The notes below the pieces were generated by a model. The model worked only from the letters and a program-made list of their open reading frames with translations. It searched no databases and was not told the origin of the DNA. Both the position numbers and the translations under genes were made by a program. From Flectobacillus sp. BAB-3569 (GTDB lineage Bacteria; Bacteroidota; Bacteroidia; Cytophagales; Spirosomataceae), in assembly GCF_002270355.1 (NCBI RefSeq), contig NZ_NJFZ01000010.1, forward strand, positions 148,899-212,898: a stretch of DNA of 64,000 bases. Reading direction: 5' to 3'. Positions 44,778 to 52,866 of this stretch are shown in pieces (position 1 is the first letter of the stretch; every line of letters begins with the position of its first letter).

Positions 44778-44809
44778 CAAAATTAGTCTTTTGGACAATA
44801 CGATGCAAA
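44778..44809 (-). promoter_or_regulatory. Promoter of tRNA-Ser copy 1
   Basis: On the minus strand TTTG (44806-44809), 20 bases, TAATTTTG (44778-44785): a full Bacteroidota -33/-7 promoter. The -7 box is within the duplicated unit while the -33 box is outside it. Confidence 0.85.
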
Positions 44810-44936
44810 CTTTTTTTGAAACTTCAATTGAAATATTTCCTAAGAAATCACTTAAAGTTTTAGTAGTATTTTCGTAATCAGAATATTACGAGGAGGGGTA
44901 AATCTTGAAAAAAATGAAAATATTTTTGAAATAGTC

Positions 44937-44964
44937 ACTAGCGAGTACTTAAAAACTCGCTAGT
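44937..44964 (-). terminator. Hairpin after fabF
   Basis: ACTAGCGAGT pairs with ACTCGCTAGT around an 8-base loop, 9 bases past the fabF stop. The T run is weak. Confidence 0.6.
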
Positions 44965-44972
44965 AATGCTTG

Positions 44973-46217
44973 TTATGCCTCAAATTTTTTGAAAATAGAG
45001 GAGGCTGTATGTCCTCCAAAACCAAATGAATTGTTTAAAGCATATCGAATTGGCTTCTCTAATTTTTCTCCTAAAACTATCTGAAGATGTTGAGGAATCT
45101 CTGGGTCTAAGTCCGTAACATTCATCGTAGGAGGGGTAGTATCATGCTGAACAGCCATTACGCAGTAAATACTTTCAATAGCTCCCGCAGCACCCAATAA
45201 GTGTCCAGTCATAGATTTTGTAGCTGAAATGGCCGTGTTGCTGTTGCCAAAAATGGCAGAAATCGCTTTTATTTCACTCAAATCGCCTACACCTGTTGAG
45301 GTGGCGTGTGCATTGATATAGTCAATATCTTCGGGGTTTAACCCTGCATCTTTTAAGGCATTGAGCATTCCCAATTTTGCGCCCAAGCCGTCTGGCGATG
45401 TACCAGTCAGGTGATAGGCGTCAGCGGCCATGCCACCTCCAGCAATTTCCGCCAAGATAGTTGCTCCTCTTTGCACAGCATATTCATAATCTTCCAAGAT
45501 TAAGGCGCCTGCGCCTTCACCTGCTACAAATCCTGTACGATTAACATCAAATGGTTGTGAGGCTGAACTTACATTGTTTTTTGATAAAGCTTGTGCTGCC
45601 CCAAAGCCACCAATAGTCCCAGGCGTAATAGCTGCTTCCGAGCCACCAACAATCATTACTTTGGCACGCCCCAGTCTGATATTATCAAGTGCATTGATTA
45701 TGGCAGTATTCGAGGAGGCGCAAGCAGAAACAGTACAGTAATTAGGTCCTAACAAACCATTTCTGATAGAAATAACGCCCGCCGCAATATCTACAATCAT
45801 TTTTGGAACAAAATATGGATTGAATCTAGGCGTGCCATCGCCTGTAAAGAATTCTTGTAATTGATCCTCAAATGTTTGCATACCACCTTGACCAGTTGCC
45901 CAAATTACACCTATTTCGGCTCTTTGGGCTTCAGTCATTGTGGCAAATTGCAATTGCGATTGTTGAATCGCCTGTTCACTCGCTGCCACGGCATATTGAG
46001 TAAACAAATCGTATTTACGAATTTCTTTTTTCTCAAAATAATCGAGCGGATTAAAGTTTTTAACTTCACCTGCTATCTGAGTTTTAAATTTGCTTGCATC
46101 AAATTTGGTAATGGGGCCAATGCCCGAAATACCTTTGAGACTATTTTCCCAAAAACTAGCAACATCATTTCCCAAAGGAGAAATAACACCGAGTCCTGTG
46201 ATTACTACACGTTTCAT
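44973..46217 (-). CDS. fabF: Beta-ketoacyl-ACP synthase II
   Basis: FabF condenses malonyl-ACP with acyl-ACP in fatty acid elongation. The 414 residues are of standard length. Catalytic Cys166 lies in NYCTVSACASSNTAI, the two histidines in YINAHATSTGVGD and SMTGHLLGAAGA, and the C-terminal NNSFGFGGHTAS is also typical. A second fabF-like gene usually sits in a fab cluster; this one stands alone behind a TetR-type operator. Its ATG overlaps the TGA of a 34-codon upstream frame (ATGA), which suggests translational coupling. It may therefore be a regulated, specialised condensing enzyme rather than the main housekeeping FabF. Confidence 0.95.
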   Translation of the reverse strand: MKRVVITGLGVISPLGNDVASFWENSLKGISGIGPITKFDASKFKTQIAGEVKNFNPLDYFEKKEIRKYDLFTQYAVAASEQAIQQSQLQFATMTEAQRAEIGVIWATGQGGMQTFEDQLQEFFTGDGTPRFNPYFVPKMIVDIAAGVISIRNGLLGPNYCTVSACASSNTAIINALDNIRLGRAKVMIVGGSEAAITPGTIGGFGAAQALSKNNVSSASQPFDVNRTGFVAGEGAGALILEDYEYAVQRGATILAEIAGGGMAADAYHLTGTSPDGLGAKLGMLNALKDAGLNPEDIDYINAHATSTGVGDLSEIKAISAIFGNSNTAISATKSMTGHLLGAAGAIESIYCVMAVQHDTTPPTMNVTDLDPEIPQHLQIVLGEKLEKPIRYALNNSFGFGGHTASSIFKKFEA

Positions 46218-46318
46218 AATGCTGAGTTTAAGGCAGTAAATGCCTGTTCTGGTGATTGAAGATAAAGTTGAAATAAAGAATTGGTTAATCCAACATCTAC
46301 TTCATATTGAAGCTTCAT
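46214..46318 (-). CDS. Possible 34-residue leader or small protein overlapping fabF
   Basis: An ATG frame of 34 codons runs from just downstream of the operator to a TGA that overlaps the fabF start in the classic ATGA arrangement. The peptide begins MKLQYEVDVGLTNSLFQLYL and has no basic residue after position 2. It could be a leader peptide, a small protein, or a chance frame. The overlap and its position in the only leader of a regulated promoter make it worth listing. Confidence 0.4.
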   Translation of the reverse strand: MKLQYEVDVGLTNSLFQLYLQSPEQAFTALNSAL

Positions 46319-46338
46319 TTGAATACTTTACAAAAATG

Positions 46339-46350
46339 TACCGTTCGGTA
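46339..46350. promoter_or_regulatory. TetR-type operator upstream of fabF
   Basis: TACCGTTCGGTA (TACCG and CGGTA around TT) is identical to the palindrome at 46994-47005. It lies 122-133 bases before fabF and about 20 bases before its 34-codon leader frame. On the minus strand it is followed directly by CATTTTTG, so it covers the region between the -33 and -7 boxes. Confidence 0.75.
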
Positions 46351-46368
46351 TATTTTTGTGTAAAAAAA

Positions 46369-46953
46369 TTATAACGAGTTTATTAAATTTTCAACAGTCT
46401 TCATCAGACTTTGCATATAGTCTAATTTACCACTGACTTTGGTAAGCATAACAGCTCCTTCAATGATGGCTATAATTTGCAGCGCTAAATCTTCTGCTTT
46501 GTTTTCTGAACGAAATTCTCCTGCTTTTATACCTTCATTGATTAAAAATATTAGGGTATTTTTCCAAGAATTAATCGCTTTGCTAACCTCTTCACACATA
46601 AATGGAAGTGTGTCGTCTACCTCGATAGCGGTATTAAGAATCACACAACCGCCCACAGGAAACCTAGGGTCATTAAATAAAGTATAGATTCGTGGGTAAC
46701 AAAGAATCTTGCCTCTGAAGGTTGATTCTCTTGCCATTTCTTCTGCAACAAGGTTGGTAACCTTTTTGAAATTATAGCGAAATACTTCAAGCGCAACTTC
46801 ATCTTTATTTTTGAAGTTGCCATAAATACTTCCTTTAGTCAGCCCAGTAGCCTCCGTCATATCCTGCAAAGAAGTAGCCGCAATACCTTTGGTATTGAAA
46901 AGAGTTGCGGTTTTCTCTATGATAAACTGTTTGGTTCGTTCGGCTTTCCCCAT
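46369..46953 (-). CDS. TetR/AcrR-family repressor
   Basis: A 194-residue one-component regulator. The N-terminal DNA-binding domain (about 5-55) reads ERTKQFIIEKTATLFNTKGIAATSLQDMTEATGLTKGSIYGNFKNKDEVALEVFRYNF; its recognition-helix region TKGSIYGNFKNK is like that of AcrR/YxaF-type TetR proteins. The C-terminal helical domain is the ligand pocket. Identical 12-base palindromes lie before its own gene and before fabF, its downstream neighbour, so it very probably represses both. A fatty-acid-related ligand is an inference from fabF. Confidence 0.92.
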   Translation of the reverse strand: MGKAERTKQFIIEKTATLFNTKGIAATSLQDMTEATGLTKGSIYGNFKNKDEVALEVFRYNFKKVTNLVAEEMARESTFRGKILCYPRIYTLFNDPRFPVGGCVILNTAIEVDDTLPFMCEEVSKAINSWKNTLIFLINEGIKAGEFRSENKAEDLALQIIAIIEGAVMLTKVSGKLDYMQSLMKTVENLINSL

Positions 46954-46993
46954 GACTAAGCAAATACTTATTAAATTTTATGAAGTAAAAATA

Positions 46994-47005
46994 TACCGTT
47001 CGGTA
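46994..47005. promoter_or_regulatory. TetR-type operator upstream of the regulator's own gene
   Basis: TACCGTTCGGTA, 41-52 bases before the start codon. On the minus strand a TTG lies just upstream and TATATTTT follows, so the site fills the promoter spacer, as expected for autorepression. Confidence 0.75.
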
Positions 47006-47189
47006 TTATTTTGCAACTGTTTTTTGCTTTTTCGAAAGGAAAATACGCATCTCCTTTAAATGAAGAGTATAAATTGTAATAATTTAAAGTTTTAATTATA
47101 TTTTATTTAAAATGCAATAAATTAGTGTAGAAGACGAACGCTATTGCTTCCTTCAAAAAATTAGCGTGTCAACCTAAATATAGAAACAA

Positions 47190-47636
47190 ATGAAAATACT
47201 TGCTTACTTATCTATTGTGCTCGTAGGACTTGTATTTAGCGCCTGTTAGCGTGAGATTCAGCCGTATGTCTTATATTATAGCAGTGTGCAATTCAAAACG
47301 CAACAAGGTGATACTTTAGCGTCGTTGAAGACAATCAAAAATGGGATCATCTTTCATAAAAATATCACATTGGTGATGCGAGATGGAAGTCGTAAAGAAA
47401 TATCGAAGGAAGGACTCTGGGGTTATTCACAAGGAGATAAAGTGTATCGAAATTATGGAGATAGGTTTATTCGGGTAGTTACGCCATATTCAGATAGTAC
47501 TATAAAGTATATGGCGGATAGAAGTGTTACTTTTTGGACATCTAATGGCAATCGAACTATGAACCAAGTGATGTTATTATATAGTAAGGATTTAGATTCG
47601 AAAGTTTATACTTCTGTAAAAAAGGCAAAGCGATAG
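47190..47636 (+). pseudogene. Small lipoprotein gene interrupted by an in-frame TAG
   Basis: The frame starts with a perfect lipoprotein signal MKILAYLSIVLVGLVFSAC, and the codon right after the lipobox cysteine is TAG (47247-47249). Downstream the same frame is open for 128 more codons to 47636, reading a beta-rich, soluble-looking domain (VQFKTQQGDTLASL, ITLVMRDGSRKEISKEG, VYRNYGDRFIRVV). No shift is needed, so a single base change explains the break. A GTG at 47286 could start a truncated, unexported product. I do not recognise the family. Confidence 0.75.
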
Positions 47637-47640
47637 AAAC

Positions 47641-47670
47641 AAAAAAGCCCACCGTGACGGTGGGCTTTTT
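47641..47670 (-). terminator. Terminator of tRNA-Ser copy 2
   Basis: AAAAAGCCCACC pairs with GGTGGGCTTTTT; the loop GTGAC can extend the stem (ACCGT/ACGGT). It also serves the lipoprotein pseudogene from the other side. Confidence 0.92.
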
Positions 47671-47672
47671 CT

Positions 47673-47760
47673 TGGTAGAGAGCGAGGGATTCGAACCCCC
47701 GGACCTGTTACAGTCAACAGTTTTCAAGACTGCCGCAATCGACCACTCTGCCAGCTCTCT
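47673..47760 (-). tRNA. tRNA-Ser (TGA), copy 2
   Basis: The tRNA sequence is identical to copy 1 (44676-44763), with anticodon TGA, a long variable arm and an encoded CCA. Confidence 0.94.
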
Positions 47761-47774
47761 GTGTTTTGATGATG

Positions 47775-47806
47775 CAAAATTAGTACTTTTTTACTTTGCC
47801 TCCAAA
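47775..47806 (-). promoter_or_regulatory. Promoter of tRNA-Ser copy 2
   Basis: On the minus strand TTTG (47803-47806), 20 bases, TAATTTTG (47775-47782). The spacer and -33 lie outside the duplicated unit yet keep exactly the spacing of copy 1. Confidence 0.85.
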
Positions 47807-48173
47807 TTCGTTTTGCAAAAAAAGTAAAATAAAATAAGAAGAAAATTCTCCTACCTTTGATTTTCAGGAAGATAAGGGCAGAAAAAAAAGCGAAAAAAAT
47901 GTTTTCAGCACTGGTTTAACCCATGATTTTTCCAAAACTTAATCCTATTTGTAGCGATTCTGCACCAAAATTGACTGTATCAGCTCCAGTGCTTAGCAGA
48001 ATTATTCAGGATTGTTTCTGATGTTTGTAAAGAGGATTTTTGCTCAATGAATATAATCTTGTTAAATGAGCTTAAAAGGAGCTTAAATTATACCCTCAAT
48101 GCCACGTTTGGACTTGGAAGTATTACCACTTTTATTGTAACTTGTCATTCGTTTTTCCCAGACAGAAAAGTAT
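47807..48173. other. Intergenic region before PBP1A
   Basis: About 370 bases without a gene. TACCTTTG on the plus strand at 47852-47859 looks like a -7 box but has no good -33 partner. Nothing else recognisable. Confidence 0.45.
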
Positions 48174-50765
48174 ATGATAAATAAAATAGGTCAATTCCTT
48201 AAAAATCTTGGAGTTAAACTTTTTCGACTGATTTGGTTCCTGCCAAACCTTTTGTTGGAGAAAGTACTCGGAAAACAGAAACTCGCTGCTTTCTATCAAC
48301 AATTTAACTCTGCTCAAGAACAATACGAAGAAAAGAAAAATCAACTGCTCGACTCTCTCGGAGTAGATAAAGAAGCTCAATATTATCTTCAGGTTCGTAA
48401 ACTTTGGAAGGCTTTTGCTTGGACGGTCTTTGCTGGTGTTTTCTTTATTTTCACGATTGAAAACAACTTTTTATGGCTTACAGGAGAAATGCCTTCAGTA
48501 GGTGAATTGCAAAATCCCAAACTTTCCCAATCATCAGAGATTTATTCTGCTGATGGTGTTTTGTTAGGTAAATTTTTTCAAGAAAATAGAACCCCTATTA
48601 AAAACTACAAAGAGCTTTCTCCTTACTTAGTAAAGGCTTTGATTGCCACCGAAGATGCTCGTTTTTATGAGCATTCGGGGATTGATTACCGTGCTATGTT
48701 TGGTGTGGCTGTTGGTATTTTGAAAGGTGGCGAACGTGGAGGTGGTAGTACAATCACGCAGCAGTTGGCCAAAAACCTTTTTAAGACTCGTAAAAAAGAA
48801 GGTATCGCCAAAAAAGGTTTACTTGGGGTTATTCCAGGGGTAAAAACGTTGATTATCAAAACTAAAGAATGGCTTACTGCCATCAAATTAGAGCGTTATT
48901 ATACTAAGGATGAAATCATTTTGTGGTATTTGAATACGGTTGATTTTGGTAGTAATTCTTACGGAATTAAAGTGGCTGCCAAACGTTATTTCAACACTTC
49001 ACCCGATAGTCTAAATGTTCAAGAAGCAGCTGTGTTGGTTGGTATGCAAAAAGCTACAACTACCTATAATCCAATCAAATACAGAAATAAACCTTTGGGT
49101 GAAAATAAATCTTGGAAAAGAAGAAATGTAGTGTTGTCTCAAATGGTAAAATATGGCTTCCTGAAACAAGCTCAATATGACTCACTATCAACTTTGCCAA
49201 TTGTGTTGAAAGAGCATGAAGAGTCACCTTATGATGGTACTGGTAACTATTTTAAAGTGGCCGTTGCGAAATACTTAAATGAATGGGCTGCAAAAAATGA
49301 AATTGAATTAGACTTGTATCGTGATGGCTTGAAAATTATCACTACCATTGACTCTCGACTACAAACTTATGCTGAGGATGCTGTATCGGAGGGGATGCGT
49401 AATATTCAAAAAACATTTGATGGGCACTGGTCTGGTAAAAATCCATGGGTGGACGAAAAAGGAACGGAAATCCCTGGGTTTATAGATACCGTTGCCAAAC
49501 GTACAGAATATTATAAGTCTTTAGTAAAGCGTTTTCCGACCAATCAAGATTCTGTTTGGTACTATATGAAGAAGGTAAAACGCAAAATGTGGGTATATTC
49601 TCGTAATACTGGTGGCGAAGAGCAACTAGAAATGACACCATACGATTCGATTCAGTATTATAAAAAATTCTTACAAGCTGGGATGATGACCATGGATCCA
49701 TTCACTGGACATATCAAAGCTTGGGTAGGAGGTTTGGATTTCAAATATTTCAAATACGACCACGTCAAACAAGGGAAGCGTCAGCCCGGTTCAACTTTCA
49801 AACCTTTTGTATATACTGCTGCTATTGATGGTCCAAAAGATCTTTCTCCGTGTTATACAATGAAAGATGAGCCATTTGAGATTGAAGTAGAGGAGAAAGG
49901 AGAAATGAAGCTATGGCGTCCAAACAACGCTGATGGACATTTTAGTTATCAGACTATGCCAATCAAACGTGCTTTGGCAAAATCTATTAACTCTATTACT
50001 GCAAGACTAACAGATGAGGTTGGAGCGGATACTGTTATGTATTATGCCAAACAAATGGGTATCGAAAGTCAATTGCGCCCAGTAGCTTCTATTGGTTTGG
50101 GTTCTTTTGATGTATCATTATATGAAATGGTGGGTGCATATTCAGCCTTCGTAAATGAAGGTATTCATGCTGAACCTTTATTGGTTTCCGAAATTCAAGA
50201 TCAAAACGGTAATGTAATCCAACAGTTTGATCCTCAAATCAAGCGTGTAATTAAAAAGGAATCAGCTCAGCTATTACTCAATATGCTACAAGGAACAATC
50301 TATGAAGGTGGTACTGGTAGTAGCTTGTTGTGGGGAGATGGGGCTACGTTGTTACCCGAAAAAAATCGCTATGCGCCAGCATTTGCAGGTAAAACGGGTA
50401 CTACCTCGAATCACTCTGATGGTTGGTTTATGGGGATGACTACAAACCTAGTAACGGGCGTTTGGGTTGGTGGTGACGACCGATCTATTCACTTCCGAAC
50501 GGGTGCGTACGGAGAAGGCTCCAAAACTGCAATGCCGCTGTATCGAAGATTTATGCTTAAAGTGAAAGGTGATCCTGATTTAAAACAATATCATCCTGTG
50601 CCTTTTGAAAAATTGGATCAGAAGAAATTTACCAAACAGTTTAACTGTACTGGAAACTGGTGGGGAGAAAGTCGTTCTAGCAATGATAGTACTACCGTTT
50701 CTACAGACTCTTTGGGTGGAGGTTCTGGTGGTGGTGTCGAAGTAAAACCTGACTCGACGAACTAA
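48174..50765 (+). CDS. Bifunctional penicillin-binding protein 1A
   Basis: A class A PBP of 863 residues that polymerises and cross-links peptidoglycan. One membrane helix (about 84-100, FAWTVFAGVFFIFTI) is followed by a GT51 transglycosylase domain with catalytic Glu160 in TEDARFYEH and GGSTITQQLAKNLF. The transpeptidase domain has S540TFK, the SIN triad near 605 and K740TGT. The N-terminal cytoplasmic part of ~80 residues is longer than usual and coiled-coil-like. The tail after 840 is Ser/Gly-rich and disordered. It is a single gene. Confidence 0.96.
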   Translation: MINKIGQFLKNLGVKLFRLIWFLPNLLLEKVLGKQKLAAFYQQFNSAQEQYEEKKNQLLDSLGVDKEAQYYLQVRKLWKAFAWTVFAGVFFIFTIENNFLWLTGEMPSVGELQNPKLSQSSEIYSADGVLLGKFFQENRTPIKNYKELSPYLVKALIATEDARFYEHSGIDYRAMFGVAVGILKGGERGGGSTITQQLAKNLFKTRKKEGIAKKGLLGVIPGVKTLIIKTKEWLTAIKLERYYTKDEIILWYLNTVDFGSNSYGIKVAAKRYFNTSPDSLNVQEAAVLVGMQKATTTYNPIKYRNKPLGENKSWKRRNVVLSQMVKYGFLKQAQYDSLSTLPIVLKEHEESPYDGTGNYFKVAVAKYLNEWAAKNEIELDLYRDGLKIITTIDSRLQTYAEDAVSEGMRNIQKTFDGHWSGKNPWVDEKGTEIPGFIDTVAKRTEYYKSLVKRFPTNQDSVWYYMKKVKRKMWVYSRNTGGEEQLEMTPYDSIQYYKKFLQAGMMTMDPFTGHIKAWVGGLDFKYFKYDHVKQGKRQPGSTFKPFVYTAAIDGPKDLSPCYTMKDEPFEIEVEEKGEMKLWRPNNADGHFSYQTMPIKRALAKSINSITARLTDEVGADTVMYYAKQMGIESQLRPVASIGLGSFDVSLYEMVGAYSAFVNEGIHAEPLLVSEIQDQNGNVIQQFDPQIKRVIKKESAQLLLNMLQGTIYEGGTGSSLLWGDGATLLPEKNRYAPAFAGKTGTTSNHSDGWFMGMTTNLVTGVWVGGDDRSIHFRTGAYGEGSKTAMPLYRRFMLKVKGDPDLKQYHPVPFEKLDQKKFTKQFNCTGNWWGESRSSNDSTTVSTDSLGGGSGGGVEVKPDSTN

Positions 50766-50844
50766 AATCAAAGATTTTATATTCTAAAACACTTAAATAA
50801 ACTTACATTACAAGTTGAGATGCAAGTTTATGAAACAAAGTATA

Positions 50845-50897
50845 AATAGGCACAGGGTAATTTTTAGTTTCTGGCTAAAAAATACTCTGTGCCTATT
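50845..50897. repeat. Hairpin repeat of the GGCACAG family upstream of hemF
   Basis: AATAGGCACAG...TTTTTAG and CTAAAAAATACTCTGTGCCTATT form a long imperfect hairpin around TTTCTGG. The words are those of the arrays at 39798-39907 and 3366-3390. Its right arm runs straight into the -7 box of hemF. Confidence 0.65.
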
Positions 50898-50904
50898 ACC
50901 TTTG
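50897..50904 (+). promoter_or_regulatory. -7 element of hemF at the edge of a repeat
   Basis: TACCTTTG fits TAnnTTTG. It lies 17 bases before the ATG, which would give a leader of only about 10 bases. The -33 half is not obvious. Confidence 0.45.
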
Positions 50905-50920
50905 TAAAAACAACAATAAA

Positions 50921-51817
50921 ATGGTTACTAAAGAGGAAATAAAACTATACTTCGAAGGTTTACAAGACCAAATTTGTGCTGCTTTGGAACAAGCGGATGG
51001 TGCTGCCAAATTTCATGAAGATTTATGGATTCGTGAAGCTGGTGGCGGAGGTCGTAGTCGAGTAATTCAAAAAGGGAATGTTATCGAGAAAGGTGGCGTT
51101 ATGTTCTCGGCAGTTTGGGGCGATCTACATGAAAAAATGCTGGCTTCGATGGGTCTGAAAGAAAAAGTAGATTTTTTTGCTACTGGCGTTTCTATTGTTA
51201 TTCACCCGCAAAGTCCAATGGTGCCAATTATTCACATGAATGTGCGTTATTTCGAAATGAGTAACGGGGTATTCTGGTTTGGTGGTGGTATTGACCTGAC
51301 TCCGCATTATATTGTCGACGAAGATGCGCAGTGGTTTCATCAGCAATTAAAAGATGCTTGTGATAAGCACAATGCAGAGTATTATCCTAAGTTTAGGACT
51401 TGGGCTGATGACTACTTCTTTAATGCTCACCGAAACGAGACTCGTGGTATCGGCGGTATTTTCTTTGATTACCAAAAAGTTGATGAAACAAGAGATAAAA
51501 ATCAGCTATTTGAGTTTGTAAAGTCAATAGGAGAGGCTTTTGCACCGATTTATACCCATTACATGAACAAGAATAAAGATATTCCATATACCGAGCGTGA
51601 GAAGGAATTTCAGGCACTTCGTCGTGGTCGCTATGTAGAGTTCAACTTGGTGCATGACCGTGGAACGAAGTTTGGTTTGGAAACTAACGGTCGTACAGAG
51701 TCTATTTTGATGAGTATGCCACCTATGGCTCAATGGGTGTACAATTACCAAGCCGAAGAGGGTTCTGAAGAAGAACGTACCCTTTCGTTGTTGAAAAAAG
51801 GAATGGAATGGGTGTAG
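50921..51817 (+). CDS. hemF: Oxygen-dependent coproporphyrinogen III oxidase
   Basis: HemF decarboxylates two propionates of coproporphyrinogen III with O2 to make protoporphyrinogen IX, the late aerobic heme pathway. The 298 residues show the family blocks GGGGRSRVIQKGNVIEKGGVMFSAVWG, HMNVRYFEMSNGVFWFGGGIDLTPHY, FFNAHRNETRGIGGIFFDY, and RRGRYVEFNLVHDRGTKFGLETNGRTESILMSMPP. A conserved His (about 109) and Arg in these blocks are substrate-binding. It indicates an oxygen-respiring organism. It is transcribed alone, apparently from the promoter at 50897. Confidence 0.97.
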   Translation: MVTKEEIKLYFEGLQDQICAALEQADGAAKFHEDLWIREAGGGGRSRVIQKGNVIEKGGVMFSAVWGDLHEKMLASMGLKEKVDFFATGVSIVIHPQSPMVPIIHMNVRYFEMSNGVFWFGGGIDLTPHYIVDEDAQWFHQQLKDACDKHNAEYYPKFRTWADDYFFNAHRNETRGIGGIFFDYQKVDETRDKNQLFEFVKSIGEAFAPIYTHYMNKNKDIPYTEREKEFQALRRGRYVEFNLVHDRGTKFGLETNGRTESILMSMPPMAQWVYNYQAEEGSEEERTLSLLKKGMEWV

Positions 51818-51822
51818 GGTGA

Positions 51823-52002
51823 TTTGAAAATTTGATGATTTGAAGATTTGAAAATGTTTTATAATTGAATTATAAAATTTGAAAGATAGTCTGTTAAAAA
51901 TGATAACTAACTTTCGATAGTACTAAAAAAGGCTGTTGATTTCTTAGAAATCAACAGCCCTTTTTAATTAATATTAGCCATTAGTTCAAATCTTCAAATC
52001 AT
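51823..52002. repeat. Inverted pair of 8-base-period arrays around a terminator
   Basis: The left array 51823-51854 has four exact octamers (TTTGAAAA, TTTGATGA and two more). The right array 51986-52001 has two octamers TTCAAATC, i.e. GATTTGAA on the other strand, touching the stop codon of the L,D-transpeptidase. Together they bracket the shared terminator of two convergent genes. Confidence 0.6.
51925..51965. terminator. Bidirectional terminator between hemF and the L,D-transpeptidase
   Basis: AAAAAAGGCTGTTGATTTC pairs with its complement GAAATCAACAGCC plus a T run, around a short loop. A and T runs lie on both sides. Confidence 0.92.
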
Positions 52003-52805
52003 TAATATACATATTTCCCATTTCCAGTTACCTTAAATGATTTTAGTTGTCGGTGAGATTCAAAATATTGATAGCGAGGTTGGAGTTGTGCCCAAAATTG
52101 TTGCATGGCATCGCTATTGATGACTTTATTACCGAGCCAAGGACGCCAGTATTCAATATATGCTGGACTTTTACTGTAAGCTTTTAATTCCTCAAAAGAT
52201 TTCTCATCTAGTCTTGCTGGGAATATATCAACTGGGATTTTTTCTTGACCAGCATTTCTAGCTTCAATGGCCAAGATATATACCTCTTTTATTTTGTCGT
52301 CGGTAATAGGAATACAACCTGATGTGACATTGGTGCCATGTATGAAGATATCAGAGCCTGGTTTTGACTTATTTCCTAAAATTCGGTCTGATTGATTCGG
52401 ATAGTTTAGTCCTAAGGAGAGGTAGAAACTACTCATAGGATTAAAACGATTTATATGGTAAAGCCCTTCGGGAATTTGCATATCTCCCTCTTTTCTTTTG
52501 GGACCCAATGATCCGCAGTAGCCCGCAAAAGCATAATTCATGATATGCTGAAATGATGCATCAGTGCGGTTTTTACCCCAAATCTCTAATGTTTTTTCGT
52601 TCTTAATTGCTCTGAAATACAACTCTAGTTGATTGGGTTGTAAATGTTTAGACACCAATAAAGCAAAAACCGCTTCTGATTTTTGGTCATAAGCGGTTTG
52701 TACTCGGTCATATTTCAACTGCAATGCCTTGAAATCCTCTACCATAAATGCTGTTGTCAGGAAAATAGAAGCAACTAAAGTGCTGATTAAATTGAAGTTA
52801 CGCAA
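52002..52805 (-). CDS. L,D-transpeptidase (YkuD/YafK type)
   Basis: A 267-residue exported enzyme with an N-terminal hydrophobic signal (STLVASIFLTTAF). The catalytic motif is H156GTNVTSGC164IPITD, the YkuD HGxxxxxGC pattern, preceded by MQIPEGLYHINRFNP, which matches the YafK/DpaA branch. Such enzymes form or remove cross-links involving diaminopimelate in peptidoglycan; the YafK branch includes amidases that release Braun lipoprotein. The exact activity is not predictable. It is convergent with hemF. Confidence 0.9.
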   Translation of the reverse strand: MRNFNLISTLVASIFLTTAFMVEDFKALQLKYDRVQTAYDQKSEAVFALLVSKHLQPNQLELYFRAIKNEKTLEIWGKNRTDASFQHIMNYAFAGYCGSLGPKRKEGDMQIPEGLYHINRFNPMSSFYLSLGLNYPNQSDRILGNKSKPGSDIFIHGTNVTSGCIPITDDKIKEVYILAIEARNAGQEKIPVDIFPARLDEKSFEELKAYSKSPAYIEYWRPWLGNKVINSDAMQQFWAQLQPRYQYFESHRQLKSFKVTGNGKYVY

Positions 52806-52866
52806 TGGGAATCTGCTTTGTTTAAAAAATAAATTTTAATTCTTCTCATCATTGTAACCCAATATT

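Larger units (their letters stand above)
44641..44787. repeat. 147-base duplicated tRNA-Ser unit, copy 1
   Basis: The segment is identical to 47638-47784 at 145 of 147 bases. It includes the terminator, the whole tRNA-Ser(TGA) and its -7 promoter box. The only two differences fall in the terminator around its loop (GTAAT versus GTGAC). The copies are direct repeats about 3 kb apart. Confidence 0.92.
47638..47784. repeat. 147-base duplicated tRNA-Ser unit, copy 2
   Basis: It matches 44641-44787 at 145 of 147 bases, in the same orientation. The match begins two bases after the stop codon of the broken lipoprotein gene and ends just beyond the -7 box. Confidence 0.92.

Noticed and set aside
44641..47784. 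Integrated genomic island bounded by tRNA-Ser repeats
   Set aside because: No integrase, no att-like partial tRNA end (both tRNAs are complete) and ordinary genes inside; kept only as a recombination-prone duplication.
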